Part shown: positions 7,915 to 17,028 of the stretch, one piece after another | Layout: every line of letters starts with the position of its first letter | Position numbering within the stretch: position 1 is the stretch's first letter | From: Ignavibacteriales bacterium | GTDB taxonomy: Bacteria; Bacteroidota; Ignavibacteria; UBA10030 | NCBI GenBank assembly: GCA_026390575.1 | Contig: JAPLFR010000002.1 | Span: forward strand, 1 to 64,000 | Reading direction: 5' to 3' | DNA: 64,000 nucleotides | The notes under the pieces: generated by a model | Told to the model about the DNA's origin: nothing | What the model saw: the letters and a program-made list of their open reading frames with translations, nothing else | The model's database searches: none | Program-made: the position numbers and the translations under genes

Positions 7915-7971
7915 TAAGAATTCGGCGAAAATGGACTGTTTTCAGCGAAACGCAATTTTTAAAATAGGTCG

Positions 7972-8430
7972 CGCAATCAGGTAAAGTGACGTAAAAGTGA
8001 CAGAAAAGATGAAAAAAGACTTTGATACCGTAGATAGAGGAAATTTGAGGTAAGATCGAAAAAAGAGTTACTTAAAGCTTAAATAGTGTTGTGCTAATTG
8101 GGTAAAGTGGATGTAAGCGCGGCAGACTTTAGTAAAATATTTTTGCTTGTATTATAGAGAGATGAAAAAGTTTTTGCTGATATTAATAGAGAAGACTTGT
8201 TGCAATCAGGTAAAGTGTGCAAAAGTTGTGAAGATTGTGGAAAAATATCTTGATACCATAGATAGGGAACACTTGGCGTAAGTCCTAAAGAAAGAGTTAC
8301 TTACAGCATAAAAAGTACTGTGTTAATTGAGTAAAGTGAGTGTAAATGTTGAAGGATTTAGAAAAAAGTTTTTGCTTGTTAATAGAGAGATGAAAAAGTT
8401 TTTGGGATTTATATAGAGAGATCTCTGAAA
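7972..8430. repeat. Non-coding tandem repeat, ~229-bp period with half-units
   Basis: Two diverged copies start at about 7972 and 8201. Shared landmarks in the same order are CAATCAGGTAAAGTG, GATACC[GA]TAGATAG, GAGTTACTTA[AC]AGC, AATTG[GA]GTAAAGTG and TAGAGAGATGAAAAAGTTTTTG. The box AAT[TC].[GA]GTAAAGTG recurs four times, near 7974, 8093, 8203 and 8324, at 110-120 bp spacing. So the array is really four ~115-bp units in an A-B-A-B pattern. No coding frame follows the period. The right flank of the IS shares TACCGTAGAT with it. Confidence 0.75.
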
Positions 8431-8445
8431 TATTAATTGAATAAC

Positions 8446-8547
8446 GGTAGTCGCGAACTCCCGCCTGCCAAAGTCTCGCTTGTGGGACGGCGGGAAGGTT
8501 AGTTCGCAATTGTGTTCAGAAAACGCAATCTGAAAAGCGCGACTACC
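8446..8547. repeat. 102-bp nested palindromic (clover-leaf) element
   Basis: The outer arms GGTAGTCGCG (8446-8455) and CGCGACTACC (8538-8547) are perfect complements. Inside are a first hairpin made from GCGAACT / AGTTCGC (8453-8459 and 8501-8507) reinforced by CCCGCC / GGCGGG, and a second hairpin TTGTGTT / AACGCAA. The result is a three-way junction. It is G+C-richer than the surrounding DNA. It could be a REP/MITE-like mobile palindrome or a structured RNA; no gene is attached. Confidence 0.7.
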
Positions 8548-8657
8548 ATAATAAAATCGATTATTCAGATGTCTCATATAGTAAATCATTGATTCAATTT
8601 TTTTGTTCAATTATCGTAGAGGACATAAATGAAAAGCAATAATAAAAAAACTAGTCC

Positions 8658-8777
8658 TTATTGTTTCGGCAATTTTATTTCTTGTGGATTTACCCGAATA
8701 ATGCGTTTCATCGTTTCCAAAAATGACTGAACTTGTTCAATGGGTTTCTTGACTTGGGGCTTAGTTGTTGTTTTTTT
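8658..8777 (-). pseudogene. Fossil copy of the 55-residue gene
   Basis: The last 15 codons before the TAA at 8658-8660 encode RIIRVNPQEIKLPKQ, matching the tail of the 55-residue protein (6059-6226) except for one Val/Ile change. The frame is open back to 8777 but has no plausible start: the only ATG gives 17 residues, and an in-frame stop lies at 8778-8780 next to a run of nine T. Some 30 bp further along, an ATGTCC at 8626 echoes the start of the small membrane gene that follows the intact copy. This is probably the remnant of an older copy of the passenger cassette. Confidence 0.6.
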
Positions 8778-8784
8778 TTAGTCT

Positions 8785-8810
8785 AAAAAAAACCTCGACA
8801 AATGCCGAGG
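8785..8810 (-). terminator. Rho-independent terminator after the T9SS protein gene
   Basis: On the minus strand, CCTCG GCATTTGT CGAGG forms a five-pair stem (8793-8810) followed directly by eight T. It lies about 120 bp after the stop of the 912-residue gene, with another inverted repeat between. Confidence 0.75.
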
Positions 8811-8860
8811 CTCTTTTCTGATAAACTTATAAATAAAAACTCACTTCATTCCCCTATGTA

Positions 8861-8909
8861 AAATGTCTGACATCTCCTTTTTGACTCGTTAGGAAGATGT
8901 CAGACATTT
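8861..8909. repeat. 15-bp perfect inverted repeat behind the T9SS gene
   Basis: AAATGTCTGACATCT (8861-8875) and AGATGTCAGACATTT (8895-8909) are perfect complements with a 19-base loop. Each arm is itself nearly palindromic (ATGTC-N-GACAT). It starts 20 bp after the stop of the 912-residue gene and lacks a T run. It is more likely an mRNA 3' stabiliser or protein site than a terminator. Confidence 0.7.
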
Positions 8910-8928
8910 ACTCTACTCATCTACTCGC

Positions 8929-11667
8929 TTATTTCATCAGGAGCATTCTCTTCGTCTGGACTGAGGTGCCAGCTATCAGACGATAAATATACGTTCCGCT
9001 CGACAACCTGTTCGCATTAAATTGGATAGAGTATAGTCCAGAACTTAATTGATCATTCACAAGTGTCGCTACCTCATGACCCAAGAGATCATAGACTTTC
9101 AACGACACGAAATTATTTTCTTGAATCGCAAAACTTATTTCTGTACTCGGATTGAATGGATTCGGATAATTATCATATAGTTTAAATCCACTCGGCTGAT
9201 CGGATTCTAGGAGTGATAATTCAGATACGTTCTTTCCTAAAGAGGATGCTTCCACAGTATACGCAACGCCATCATTGATGACATTCTTAGCACCTTGGCT
9301 CTTAGGAACCCATACTTCATAGCTTGCCTGTCCTTTATTACCGTTTGCATCCAGCACTATGAGGTTAATTGTATATACTCTCCCGTTTCCCCAATCTTGT
9401 CGTTCTGCGCGCAAGTTTACGCACTTTGCGTCATTGCTAATAACAATATCGTTATACGTGTTACCATCACCGGGAACGTTTTCCGGTTCGTCGCTGCTAA
9501 CAGAAGCAATTCGGATTTTGCTAATTTCAATCGGTAATCCTTTGCTGTCATTGGCAGAAACGACAATGTCAGCGACTTTGATGTTGACGTATTTATGATT
9601 TGCCGGCCATAAATTAATATGCGTGTCCTTCACCACAATTGTGGGCGGTGCTGCAGCCACAACATTAATGATGACATCATCGGAAGCGGTCAAATGGCCG
9701 TCAGACACTACAAGTGTTATGGTATGAGTCCCAACCGGTAACGTTACTGCAAGTTGCACACCTGTACCAAGGATGTTTGTTCCTTCATTCCAAGAATACG
9801 TCAGAGCATCTCCATCTGGATCTGATGAAGCTGAACCGTTCAGTGTCACTTGAACACCTTCATTAACCGTTTGATCTGACCCTGCATTGGCAACAGGCGG
9901 GTGATTTATTGTTGCTAAAACAGTCACAACAACAATATCAGAACATGTTCCACCATTATTATCGTTAACTGTTAACGTAATAGTATGAATACCCACTGGT
10001 AATGATACTGTAATTTGCGGAGCTGTTCCAAGTGTCGCCCCTCCTTCTTGCCATAAATATGACAACACATCTCCATCCGGATCTGAAGAAGCTGAACCGT
10101 TGAGTATTACTTGTGTACCCACGGTAACAGTTTGATCCGGGCCCGCCTTGGCGATAGGAGGCTGATCAGGAGAAATTAAGTTGCGTGATATCGAGAATGA
10201 ATTACCAAAATAATTAGCAGTCAAAATATCCGGCTTGCCATCTCCATCTATATCACCGATCTTCAACCCATAAGGAGCAAGTCCAGTCGATATATCGACC
10301 TTAGGGGCAAAAGAATCTAGCGTAACATTACCGCTGGCACATATATTAAGAAATATTGAAACTTTTTCACTGGTGCTATTCGCTGTTACAATTTCCGGCT
10401 TACCGTCGCCATTCAAATCACAAAGTGCAACATCATATGGATTATTAACAGTGGCACTTGCAGTCGAGAAATCGACTTTCGGAGCAAACGATCCTGTTGT
10501 GATATTTCCGGTAGTACCTATGTTTTGAAAAACAGAAATCGTATTGCCCATAACATTTGCGACGACCATATCCATTTTCCCATCGCCATCGACATCACCA
10601 ACCGCAACACCGATCGGATTTTCTCCTGTTGCAAAATACACGGGTAATGCGAACGTTCCTGATGATATGCCATAACCTGTACCTATATTCTGATACACCG
10701 ATACACTATTGATCGTATTATTGGTAATCACAATGTCCGGTTTCCCATCACCATCGATATCTTTTATTGCTGCTCGATACGGATTTCCTGAAGCTGGAAT
10801 ATGAACTCCTGAAGCAAATGACGTTGAACCGATCGTGCTTATGTTTCGTAACACAGAAATTGAAGTGTTGTTGGCAGTGACAATATCAGGTTTTCCATCA
10901 CGGTCAAGATCACCAATCGCCAAACTAATGACTCCTGCTCCCGTCTGGAAGTTCACTCTTGGGGCAAAGGAAATGCTTCCGCTGGTACTCATGTTCCGAT
11001 AAACTGAAACTGTCGCTTCGCCACCATTGCAAACGATAATATCCGGCTTACCGTCACCGTCTATATCACTAACAACTACTCCCATAGGATTATTTCCAGT
11101 TGGTACGTTCACCTTTGCTGCGAATGATCCTGACGAGATAGTACCGCTTATGCTTATGTTTCTATAAATGGAGAGAGTGTTGTTACTCGAATTTGAAACG
11201 ACAACATCCGTTTTACCATCACCATCTAAATCACTAATCGCAATATCAAATGAGTACGCATCATCGAGGAAATCTACATTCGAGGCAAATGATGATGCTC
11301 TTATGGTTGTACTGCCCGTGAAAGTTGTTACAAACGGCGCATTGGAATATGCCGTCAATCCTGTTACAACGTCTGTTACGGATAACGGTTGGTATGTTGC
11401 GCCAACAGGAACATTTACTGTGAGTGATGTTGAACTTGCCGATGTTACGACAGCTTTCACAGGACCAAAATAAACTATATTGTTCGCTGGAATAGAATTA
11501 AAGTTCGCACCGTTGATTGTGACACTTGCACCTATCGGACCCGAGGCCGGAGAGAAGGAGGCAATAGAAGGAACTGCACCTTGTGTCCTCACCTCATTTG
11601 CATAGAGTAACGTGAGTACGACAATGAAGAAAATATTTTTTATGAACGAACTTTTAACGAGTTGCAT
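8929..11667 (-). CDS. T9SS-secreted FG-GAP/PKD surface protein
   Basis: A 912-residue protein with a signal peptide at 1-29. It has an IPT/TIG domain (33-117) and seven FG-GAP/VCBS-type repeats (145-495) with calcium-loop motifs of the D-x-D-G-D-G-K-x-D type. Two PKD-like Ig domains follow (503-584 and 589-670, both with NGSASSDPDGD), then a beta domain (675-792). The C-terminus is a T9SS type A sorting domain (830-912) with YPNPFNPSTEISF and a final KRMLLMK. The product is exported by Sec, crosses the outer membrane by the type IX system and is attached or released after CTD cleavage. FG-GAP propellers suggest ligand or polysaccharide binding. One repeat has DLDRDG, a slightly altered loop. 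The gene stands alone with its own terminator. Confidence 0.93.
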   Translation of the reverse strand: MQLVKSSFIKNIFFIVVLTLLYANEVRTQGAVPSIASFSPASGPIGASVTINGANFNSIPANNIVYFGPVKAVVTSASSTSLTVNVPVGATYQPLSVTDVVTGLTAYSNAPFVTTFTGSTTIRASSFASNVDFLDDAYSFDIAISDLDGDGKTDVVVSNSSNNTLSIYRNISISGTISSGSFAAKVNVPTGNNPMGVVVSDIDGDGKPDIIVCNGGEATVSVYRNMSTSGSISFAPRVNFQTGAGVISLAIGDLDRDGKPDIVTANNTSISVLRNISTIGSTSFASGVHIPASGNPYRAAIKDIDGDGKPDIVITNNTINSVSVYQNIGTGYGISSGTFALPVYFATGENPIGVAVGDVDGDGKMDMVVANVMGNTISVFQNIGTTGNITTGSFAPKVDFSTASATVNNPYDVALCDLNGDGKPEIVTANSTSEKVSIFLNICASGNVTLDSFAPKVDISTGLAPYGLKIGDIDGDGKPDILTANYFGNSFSISRNLISPDQPPIAKAGPDQTVTVGTQVILNGSASSDPDGDVLSYLWQEGGATLGTAPQITVSLPVGIHTITLTVNDNNGGTCSDIVVVTVLATINHPPVANAGSDQTVNEGVQVTLNGSASSDPDGDALTYSWNEGTNILGTGVQLAVTLPVGTHTITLVVSDGHLTASDDVIINVVAAAPPTIVVKDTHINLWPANHKYVNIKVADIVVSANDSKGLPIEISKIRIASVSSDEPENVPGDGNTYNDIVISNDAKCVNLRAERQDWGNGRVYTINLIVLDANGNKGQASYEVWVPKSQGAKNVINDGVAYTVEASSLGKNVSELSLLESDQPSGFKLYDNYPNPFNPSTEISFAIQENNFVSLKVYDLLGHEVATLVNDQLSSGLYSIQFNANRLSSGTYIYRLIAGTSVQTKRMLLMK

Positions 11668-12267
11668 AAGTAACCCCTTTGCATTGGAAAAAATTAAAAA
11701 TATTTCTTTGTGATCTTTTTTACAAAAAGCTTTGCAGTAATACTTGAGTCCGTATTATTCAGATCGAGATTACGACTATTTCCTAGATCGTATAGGAATT
11801 TTCTGATATCGACAACAACACGCACAAATGCCCATGCGTTCCTAGAACAAAAAAATTTATTCTTTTGCGTAATTTACTTAATAAAATTTAATGATTGAAA
11901 GTGCTAAAATCAATGATAATAACATGAAAAATGGAGAATTAGTTTCAATTATGTCTAGAGGAATTGCAGTGGTACCATTTTGAAGATTTGAAAAGAATCT
12001 ACACTCTTGAGATTGCGTAAAAGCTATATCGCTTTTCTGATCACGACTAAAAATGAGAATTTTTCCTAAAACGAGACGTCAATAACTCTCAGTTACGATC
12101 GTTTTTTCCCCCTTCCTTACATCCGTTTGGGCTAATCGATGTCATTTATCAAAAGCACAATCTTGTTGATAAGAAGAGATAATGTTCACTGTCTCAAAAA
12201 GAGAAGATATTTTACGGAATGAAAAATGTTTTAATGAAAAGTCCAGAAGAACGTTGTTCTGATCCCA
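11668..12267. other. 600-bp intergenic region, no gene seen
   Basis: A+T-rich DNA between the stop of a NarL-type regulator gene and the start of the T9SS protein gene, both on the minus strand. I see no credible coding frame, tRNA or strong hairpin. A 62-codon frame at 11710-11898 on the plus strand has no family features. The promoter of the surface protein gene should lie within the left part. Confidence 0.5.
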
Positions 12268-12939
12268 TTAGGGGTTTGAACGATGTTTCTCTTTCTTGCT
12301 CAATGCGTATCGGACAAGATTGGCGGCGTCGTGGATATCGAGCTTTTGCATGATGTTTGTTCGATGCGTGTCGACTGTTCTTGCGCTGATGAAAAGTTTT
12401 TCGGCTATCTGGGAATTGTTTAATCCATCCGCAATATAGAAGAGGATTTCCTTTTCACGTTTCGTGAGAAGGACGTCTTCATTGCTGAGGGGAAGTTCTT
12501 CCCGTACATCCGCTTTCCGCAAGTATGCGTTCACCATAATTTCTGAGACACGCGGACTAAAGAAGGTCTCTCCTTTTGCTACAGCACGTATGGCGGCGGC
12601 AAGGTCATCTTTCCCTGTATTTTTCAACATATAGCCGCCGGCACCGCACTTAAATATCTGATACACATATTCTTCGTTATCGTGCATCGTCAGCACAAGA
12701 ACTTTGGTGGTGGGATTATTTTTTCGTATAAGCTTTGTGGCTTCAATTCCTGAAAGTTTCGGCATCGAGAGATCGATGATAACAATATCAGGTTCCAACT
12801 TCTTAGTCATCGCAACTGCTTCTTCCCCATCGCCGGCTTCACCGACCACGACAAATTCTTTGTACGGTTCTAATAATTTAATAAGACCGCTGCGAACCAT
12901 CGGATGATCATCCGCGAGAAGAATTCGGATTTTATTCAT
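12268..12939 (-). CDS. NarL/LuxR-family response regulator
   Basis: A 223-residue protein with a receiver domain (D10-D11, phosphoacceptor D56, TMHD and ML.K segments) followed by a LuxR-type HTH at about 157-215 (LTKREKEIL...NNSQIAEKLFISARTVDTHRTNIMQKL). It is a DNA-binding transcription regulator. Its start overlaps the stop of the upstream sensor kinase by eight bases, so the two are co-translated and form a cognate pair. The next gene downstream is 600 bp away. Confidence 0.95.
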   Translation of the reverse strand: MNKIRILLADDHPMVRSGLIKLLEPYKEFVVVGEAGDGEEAVAMTKKLEPDIVIIDLSMPKLSGIEATKLIRKNNPTTKVLVLTMHDNEEYVYQIFKCGAGGYMLKNTGKDDLAAAIRAVAKGETFFSPRVSEIMVNAYLRKADVREELPLSNEDVLLTKREKEILFYIADGLNNSQIAEKLFISARTVDTHRTNIMQKLDIHDAANLVRYALSKKEKHRSNP

Positions 12940-15103
12940 GAGTATTCGATTTTAGTATTGGTACTTCGACAGTAATCAGTGTTCCATGGTTCGGCGTCGA
13001 ATCAATGGTGAGTGCGCCGCCGATCGAAGAAGCGCGGTCGCGCATACCCGGCAATCCCATACCGCCCTTGCCTGTTGCACGGATAAGGCTTGGCTGAGTG
13101 GTGATGCCCTTTCCATTGTCTTCGATAACGAGGCGAATGCCCTTGCTATGATGAATAATTTGCAGATTGACCTCTGTGGCTTCTGCATGCTTCGATATAT
13201 TATTGAGCGACTCTTGCGCGATTCTGTACAGGCCTATTTCCAAATTTGTGTCGAACCGGTCGTTGACACCATGCGCTTGAAATTGAACTTTCACATTCGT
13301 TCGATTAGCAAATTGTTCGCTCAGAAGCTGAAGCGCAGGCGCCAATCCAAAATCCTCAAGGACGCTCGGCATCAGGTTGTATGAAATTTCGCGCGCTTCC
13401 TTCATCACGCTGTCAAGCAAATTCTTCATATCATCAATACGTTCACGTTCATCCTTGCCCGCCGTAATCATATCTTCCAGAATTTCAAGATTGAATTTGA
13501 TAGCGGTCAGCATCTGACCAAGACCGTCATGGATTTCTCGTGCGATGCGTCTGCGTTCGTCTTCCTGCGCCTGCACACGTGCGCCGGAGAGAATTTCTAA
13601 TTCTTTTTCCCGTTGAAGAAGATCTGTATACAGTTGAGCGTTGACCATTGCGATAGAATGTTTCTCGGCAAGCGAGGTAAGCAGCCGCATCTCGCGTCCG
13701 GCAAAATCGTGGTACTGGCGGTATCCTACAACAAGCATCCCCCTATGCTTTCCTTCTACAATCAACGGAAGCCATGCAGTTGAAATAAGTTGTTCCTCTC
13801 CAACAAGTGAAAGCCGGGAAAGCGGATATTGTGTATTGGTCTTGGAATTTTGTATAATCAGCGGATCTTCCCTTCTGAGAATATCACGCAGCGTGTCACT
13901 GGGTTGGAACATTTCTGCCGTATGCTGAAGTGTGTTGCCGCACATCGAATTCCATTGTATGTGCAAATTTGATTCATCAAACAGGAGAACACCGCCAAAA
14001 TGTGCACGTGTCAGGTTTAATGTGTGCTGCAAAATTGCGGCAAATATTTTATTCAAATCGACAACACCAACAAGTTTTCGGTCGATATCACTGAGTGTTT
14101 CTTGTTCCCAGAGCCAGAGCGTCTGTTCGCGTTCGAGCATTTTTCGTTCGGTGATAGTACGAAACGACGCTTGCACAGCTGGATGATCATTCCATGCAAT
14201 CACATGTGCGTTTGCTTCCAGGTCTATCATCTTTCCCTGTTTCGTCAAACCGCGCAGCTCGTAATTCCTCAGGACTTCGTCTCCTATGGAACGACCATCA
14301 GGCGTCAGCGTAAGGTATGGTTTGTTCGGCGGAGCAACGGTTTCCGTAAAATGAAGCGATTGCATTTCTTCCGCTGATGCATAACCGAAGATATTGATTG
14401 CTGATGGATTGACATACACGAGCCGTTCATTCTGCACGATCATAATCCCGTCGAGCGAGCTTTCTACAATACTGCGGTACTGGCGCTGCGTTTCGATCAT
14501 TTTTCGCGTAAACTCTTTTCTTTCCGCGAGGTCCTTGTGCAAGGCGATGCATTCTAAAAGCGTTCCGTTCGCATCAAGGACTGGGGAAAGAATCAAATCT
14601 GCAATAGCCATTTGTCCGTCTGGTCGTGCAAATTCCACTTCTCCTTTCCATACCTTATCAGATACAAGATCTGATTTCGCCGAAGACCAGCCACTTTCTT
14701 TACTCCCCGTATGGGTAGTGATTTTCATAAGATCGAAAAGATTCTGTCCTATAACGGAAGATTGATTCATTCCACTCCATTGTAGAAATGCCGGATTTGC
14801 ATAACGAGTTACACCGCTGCCATCAGTTACGTGGATTGGATTTGAGGAAGAGTTCAGCACTGCATTGAACTGTTTGAGACCGTAACTAATTTTTCGATTT
14901 CGCTGTGCTATCAGCAAGAAGAGAATAAAACAAAATCCGATGAGTACAAAATATAACGCGGGCTTCTGTAAGAAATATATACTTACAACTAATAGAAACG
15001 TCAGGAGCAGGCCGCCGCAAAGTAAAAACGTCAACGTGTGTTTCGCAGGCGGTGTAAGAAGGCTTTCGTTTGATGTACTACTTTTCCACACAGGTCTATT
15101 CAT
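12932..15103 (-). CDS. Membrane sensor histidine kinase, PAS-PAS-GAF-HisKA_3
   Basis: A 723-residue protein. Two predicted membrane helices lie at about 22-45 and 48-68 with almost no periplasmic loop, followed by two PAS domains (about 78-195 and 205-325) and a GAF domain (about 345-490). A HisKA_3 dimerisation domain has the phosphorylated His in EDERRRIAREIHDGLGQ, near residue 520. A HATPase_c domain carries NNISKHA (N box), EDNGKG and GMGLPGMRDRA. This is the NarX/DesK class that partners NarL-type regulators, as encoded immediately downstream. The tiny periplasmic part suggests sensing by the PAS/GAF domains in the cytoplasm; the ligand is unknown. ATG directly abuts AAGGA, so initiation might be inefficient or start slightly differently. 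Confidence 0.93.
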   Translation of the reverse strand: MNRPVWKSSTSNESLLTPPAKHTLTFLLCGGLLLTFLLVVSIYFLQKPALYFVLIGFCFILFLLIAQRNRKISYGLKQFNAVLNSSSNPIHVTDGSGVTRYANPAFLQWSGMNQSSVIGQNLFDLMKITTHTGSKESGWSSAKSDLVSDKVWKGEVEFARPDGQMAIADLILSPVLDANGTLLECIALHKDLAERKEFTRKMIETQRQYRSIVESSLDGIMIVQNERLVYVNPSAINIFGYASAEEMQSLHFTETVAPPNKPYLTLTPDGRSIGDEVLRNYELRGLTKQGKMIDLEANAHVIAWNDHPAVQASFRTITERKMLEREQTLWLWEQETLSDIDRKLVGVVDLNKIFAAILQHTLNLTRAHFGGVLLFDESNLHIQWNSMCGNTLQHTAEMFQPSDTLRDILRREDPLIIQNSKTNTQYPLSRLSLVGEEQLISTAWLPLIVEGKHRGMLVVGYRQYHDFAGREMRLLTSLAEKHSIAMVNAQLYTDLLQREKELEILSGARVQAQEDERRRIAREIHDGLGQMLTAIKFNLEILEDMITAGKDERERIDDMKNLLDSVMKEAREISYNLMPSVLEDFGLAPALQLLSEQFANRTNVKVQFQAHGVNDRFDTNLEIGLYRIAQESLNNISKHAEATEVNLQIIHHSKGIRLVIEDNGKGITTQPSLIRATGKGGMGLPGMRDRASSIGGALTIDSTPNHGTLITVEVPILKSNTHE

Positions 15104-15167
15104 TCCTTACATCACACCAAAGGCAGATGCGTATGCCTTATCAAGAATTTTCAGTATTGTGTGCGGA

Positions 15168-15548
15168 CTACTTTCCTACGAGTGTTTTGTATGCTTGCAC
15201 GTCGAGGAGCGTGTCCAACTGAGCAGGCTCGGTGATCGCGATCTTTACCATCCATCCTTTTCCGTATGGATCTTTATTGACAACTTCCGGATGATCTTTC
15301 ATCTCTGCATTCACTTCGACCACTTCGCCGGCGACAGGTGCAAACAAATCGGAGACGGCTTTTACAGCTTCAATCGTTCCAAATGATTTACCTTTTTCTA
15401 CTTTTGTTCCAACGGCAGGTATCTCAATGTACACAATATCTCCTAATTCACTTTGGGCATAATCCGTAATTCCAATCCAGCCAAATTGTCCTTCAACTCG
15501 GATCCATTCATGGTCTGCTGTATATTTCACATGTTCGGGGAAGTTCAT
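15168..15548 (-). CDS. gcvH: Glycine cleavage system H protein
   Basis: A 126-residue lipoyl carrier protein, normal length for GcvH. The lipoylated lysine is K63 in [15 protein letters not shown]. The N-terminal YTADHEWIR and [15 protein letters not shown] blocks are diagnostic. It shuttles the aminomethyl group between the P, T and L proteins of glycine cleavage in the cytoplasm. AGAGG lies six bases upstream of ATG. It follows accC by 106 bp on the same strand; gcvP, gcvT and a lipoyl ligase are not in the window, so it may be read from the accBC promoter. Confidence 0.97.
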   Translation of the reverse strand: MNFPEHVKYTADHEWIRVEGQFGWIGITDYAQSELGDIVYIEIPAVGTKVEKGKSFGTIEAVKAVSDLFAPVAGEVVEVNAEMKDHPEVVNKDPYGKGWMVKIAITEPAQLDTLLDVQAYKTLVGK

Positions 15549-15654
15549 AGCAACCTCTTACGCTTAGAGAAGGTTTTTAAAATGAAGTTGTGTATCTGCC
15601 GCCGATGAAACGCGGTAAATCCCACAACCATACTCTTTGTTGAATGTCTAAAAT

Positions 15655-17028
15655 TTAATCATCAAACACAAATGATTCGATAAACTTTGTATCGAAATCG
15701 CCGCTTTTAAATTTATCATTCAACATCAACTTTTTGTGGAATGGAATCGTGGTCTTGATTCCTTCGATGATAAATTCATCCAGCGCGTAGTACATCTTCG
15801 TAATCGCTTCTTCTCTGGTTTTGGCTTTCACAATCAACTTGGCAATTAACGAATCGTAGTACGGCGGAATCACATAGCCGGCATAAATATGCGTATCGAC
15901 ACGCACGCCAAAACCGCCGGGGAAATGCAGACTCGTAATCTTACCTGGGCTTGGCCGGAATCCCATTGCCGGATCTTCTGCATTGATGCGGCATTCAATG
16001 ACATGCCATTGCGGTTTCACCTGAATTTTTTTCAGGCGCTCTCCCGCAGCCATTTGGATCTGCAGCTTCAATAAATCTACTCCCATGACTTCTTCCGAAA
16101 CTGGATGCTCTACTTGAATGCGTGTGTTCATCTCCATGAAATAGAAGCTCTTGTCTTTGTCTAACAAGAACTCCACAGTCCCTGCTCCAACATATCTGAC
16201 ACTTTTTGCACCTTTCACTGCCGCAAGGCCCATTGCTTCGCGAAGTTCTGGAGTAAGTGCTGGTGACGGTGATTCCTCGGCTAACTTTTGGTGCCTTCGT
16301 TGAATACTGCAATCGCGTTCGCCGAAATGGACAACCGTTCCGTACTGATCGCCCATAATCTGAATTTCGACATGACGAGGTTCTTCTATGTATTTTTCAA
16401 TATAGACTGCTGCATTCCCAAATGCAGTTTCCGCTTCGTGCTTTGCTGTCAGGTATGCATTCTCCAGTTCTTCGAGCGAACGGACAATGCGCATACCTCT
16501 CCCCCCGCCTCCTGCTGTTGCTTTAATGATAACAGGAAGACCAATCTCATCCGCGATCTTTTTTGCTTCAGTAATATCTGAAATAGTACCTTCGCTCCCC
16601 GGTACGACAGGCACTCCCGCTTTCTTCATGGTTTCTTTCGCAAGCGCTTTGTCGCCCATAGAAGTAATTGCATCCGGACGAGGACCGATGAACGTGAGGC
16701 CGGATGATGCGCAGATATCGGCGAAGTTTGCATTTTCTGCAAGGAAGCCGTACCCGGGATGAATAGCATCGGCATCTGTCACTTCTGCAGCGGCAATCAA
16801 ACGCGGAATATTGAGGTAACTCTGCTTGCTTGACGGCGGACCGATGCAAACAGCTTCATCGGCAAACTTGACATGAAGAGAATCACGATCAGCTTCGGAG
16901 TACACGGCAACCGTCTTGATTCCTAATTCACGGGCAGCGCGAATGATACGCAGCGCAATTTCCCCCCGATTTGCTATAAGGATTTTCTTAAACAAAGGAG
17001 TGCGGTTTCCAGATTGAGAATGAATCAC
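15655..17028 (-). CDS. accC: Acetyl-CoA carboxylase, biotin carboxylase subunit
   Basis: A 457-residue protein. The N-terminal segment [19 protein letters not shown], the glycine-rich ATP-grasp loop GGGGRGMR and the catalytic [13 protein letters not shown] segment are all present. It carboxylates biotin on AccB using ATP and bicarbonate, the first half-reaction of malonyl-CoA synthesis. The start is GTG at 17028, overlapping the accB stop by one base (TAGTG) and preceded by AAGG four bases upstream. This adds about 12 residues before the usual family start. Confidence 0.97.
   Translation of the reverse strand: MIHSQSGNRTPLFKKILIANRGEIALRIIRAARELGIKTVAVYSEADRDSLHVKFADEAVCIGPPSSKQSYLNIPRLIAAAEVTDADAIHPGYGFLAENANFADICASSGLTFIGPRPDAITSMGDKALAKETMKKAGVPVVPGSEGTISDITEAKKIADEIGLPVIIKATAGGGGRGMRIVRSLEELENAYLTAKHEAETAFGNAAVYIEKYIEEPRHVEIQIMGDQYGTVVHFGERDCSIQRRHQKLAEESPSPALTPELREAMGLAAVKGAKSVRYVGAGTVEFLLDKDKSFYFMEMNTRIQVEHPVSEEVMGVDLLKLQIQMAAGERLKKIQVKPQWHVIECRINAEDPAMGFRPSPGKITSLHFPGGFGVRVDTHIYAGYVIPPYYDSLIAKLIVKAKTREEAITKMYYALDEFIIEGIKTTIPFHKKLMLNDKFKSGDFDTKFIESFVFDD

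Larger units (their letters stand above)
7898..8928. other. Gene-free kilobase of repeats and debris
   Basis: No intact gene is supported here. From left to right it holds the outer half of the palindrome at the IS right end, the four-unit tandem array, the clover-leaf palindrome, a fossil of the 55-residue gene, a terminator and a 15-bp inverted repeat. The frames of 70-95 codons that exist on the minus strand cross the palindrome and lack family features. The density of structured repeats suggests a hot spot for insertion and decay. Confidence 0.6.

Noticed and set aside
7972-8430. CRISPR array
   Set aside because: The repeated words are spaced over 110 bp, vary, and the intervening DNA is itself repeated; no cas gene is present.
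8323-8610. 95-codon frame on the minus strand
   Set aside because: It crosses the clover-leaf palindrome and the tandem repeat; no domain, no ribosome site.
11710-11898. 62-codon plus-strand frame in the intergenic region
   Set aside because: No ribosome site, no family features; lies within the likely promoter region of the gene on the other strand.
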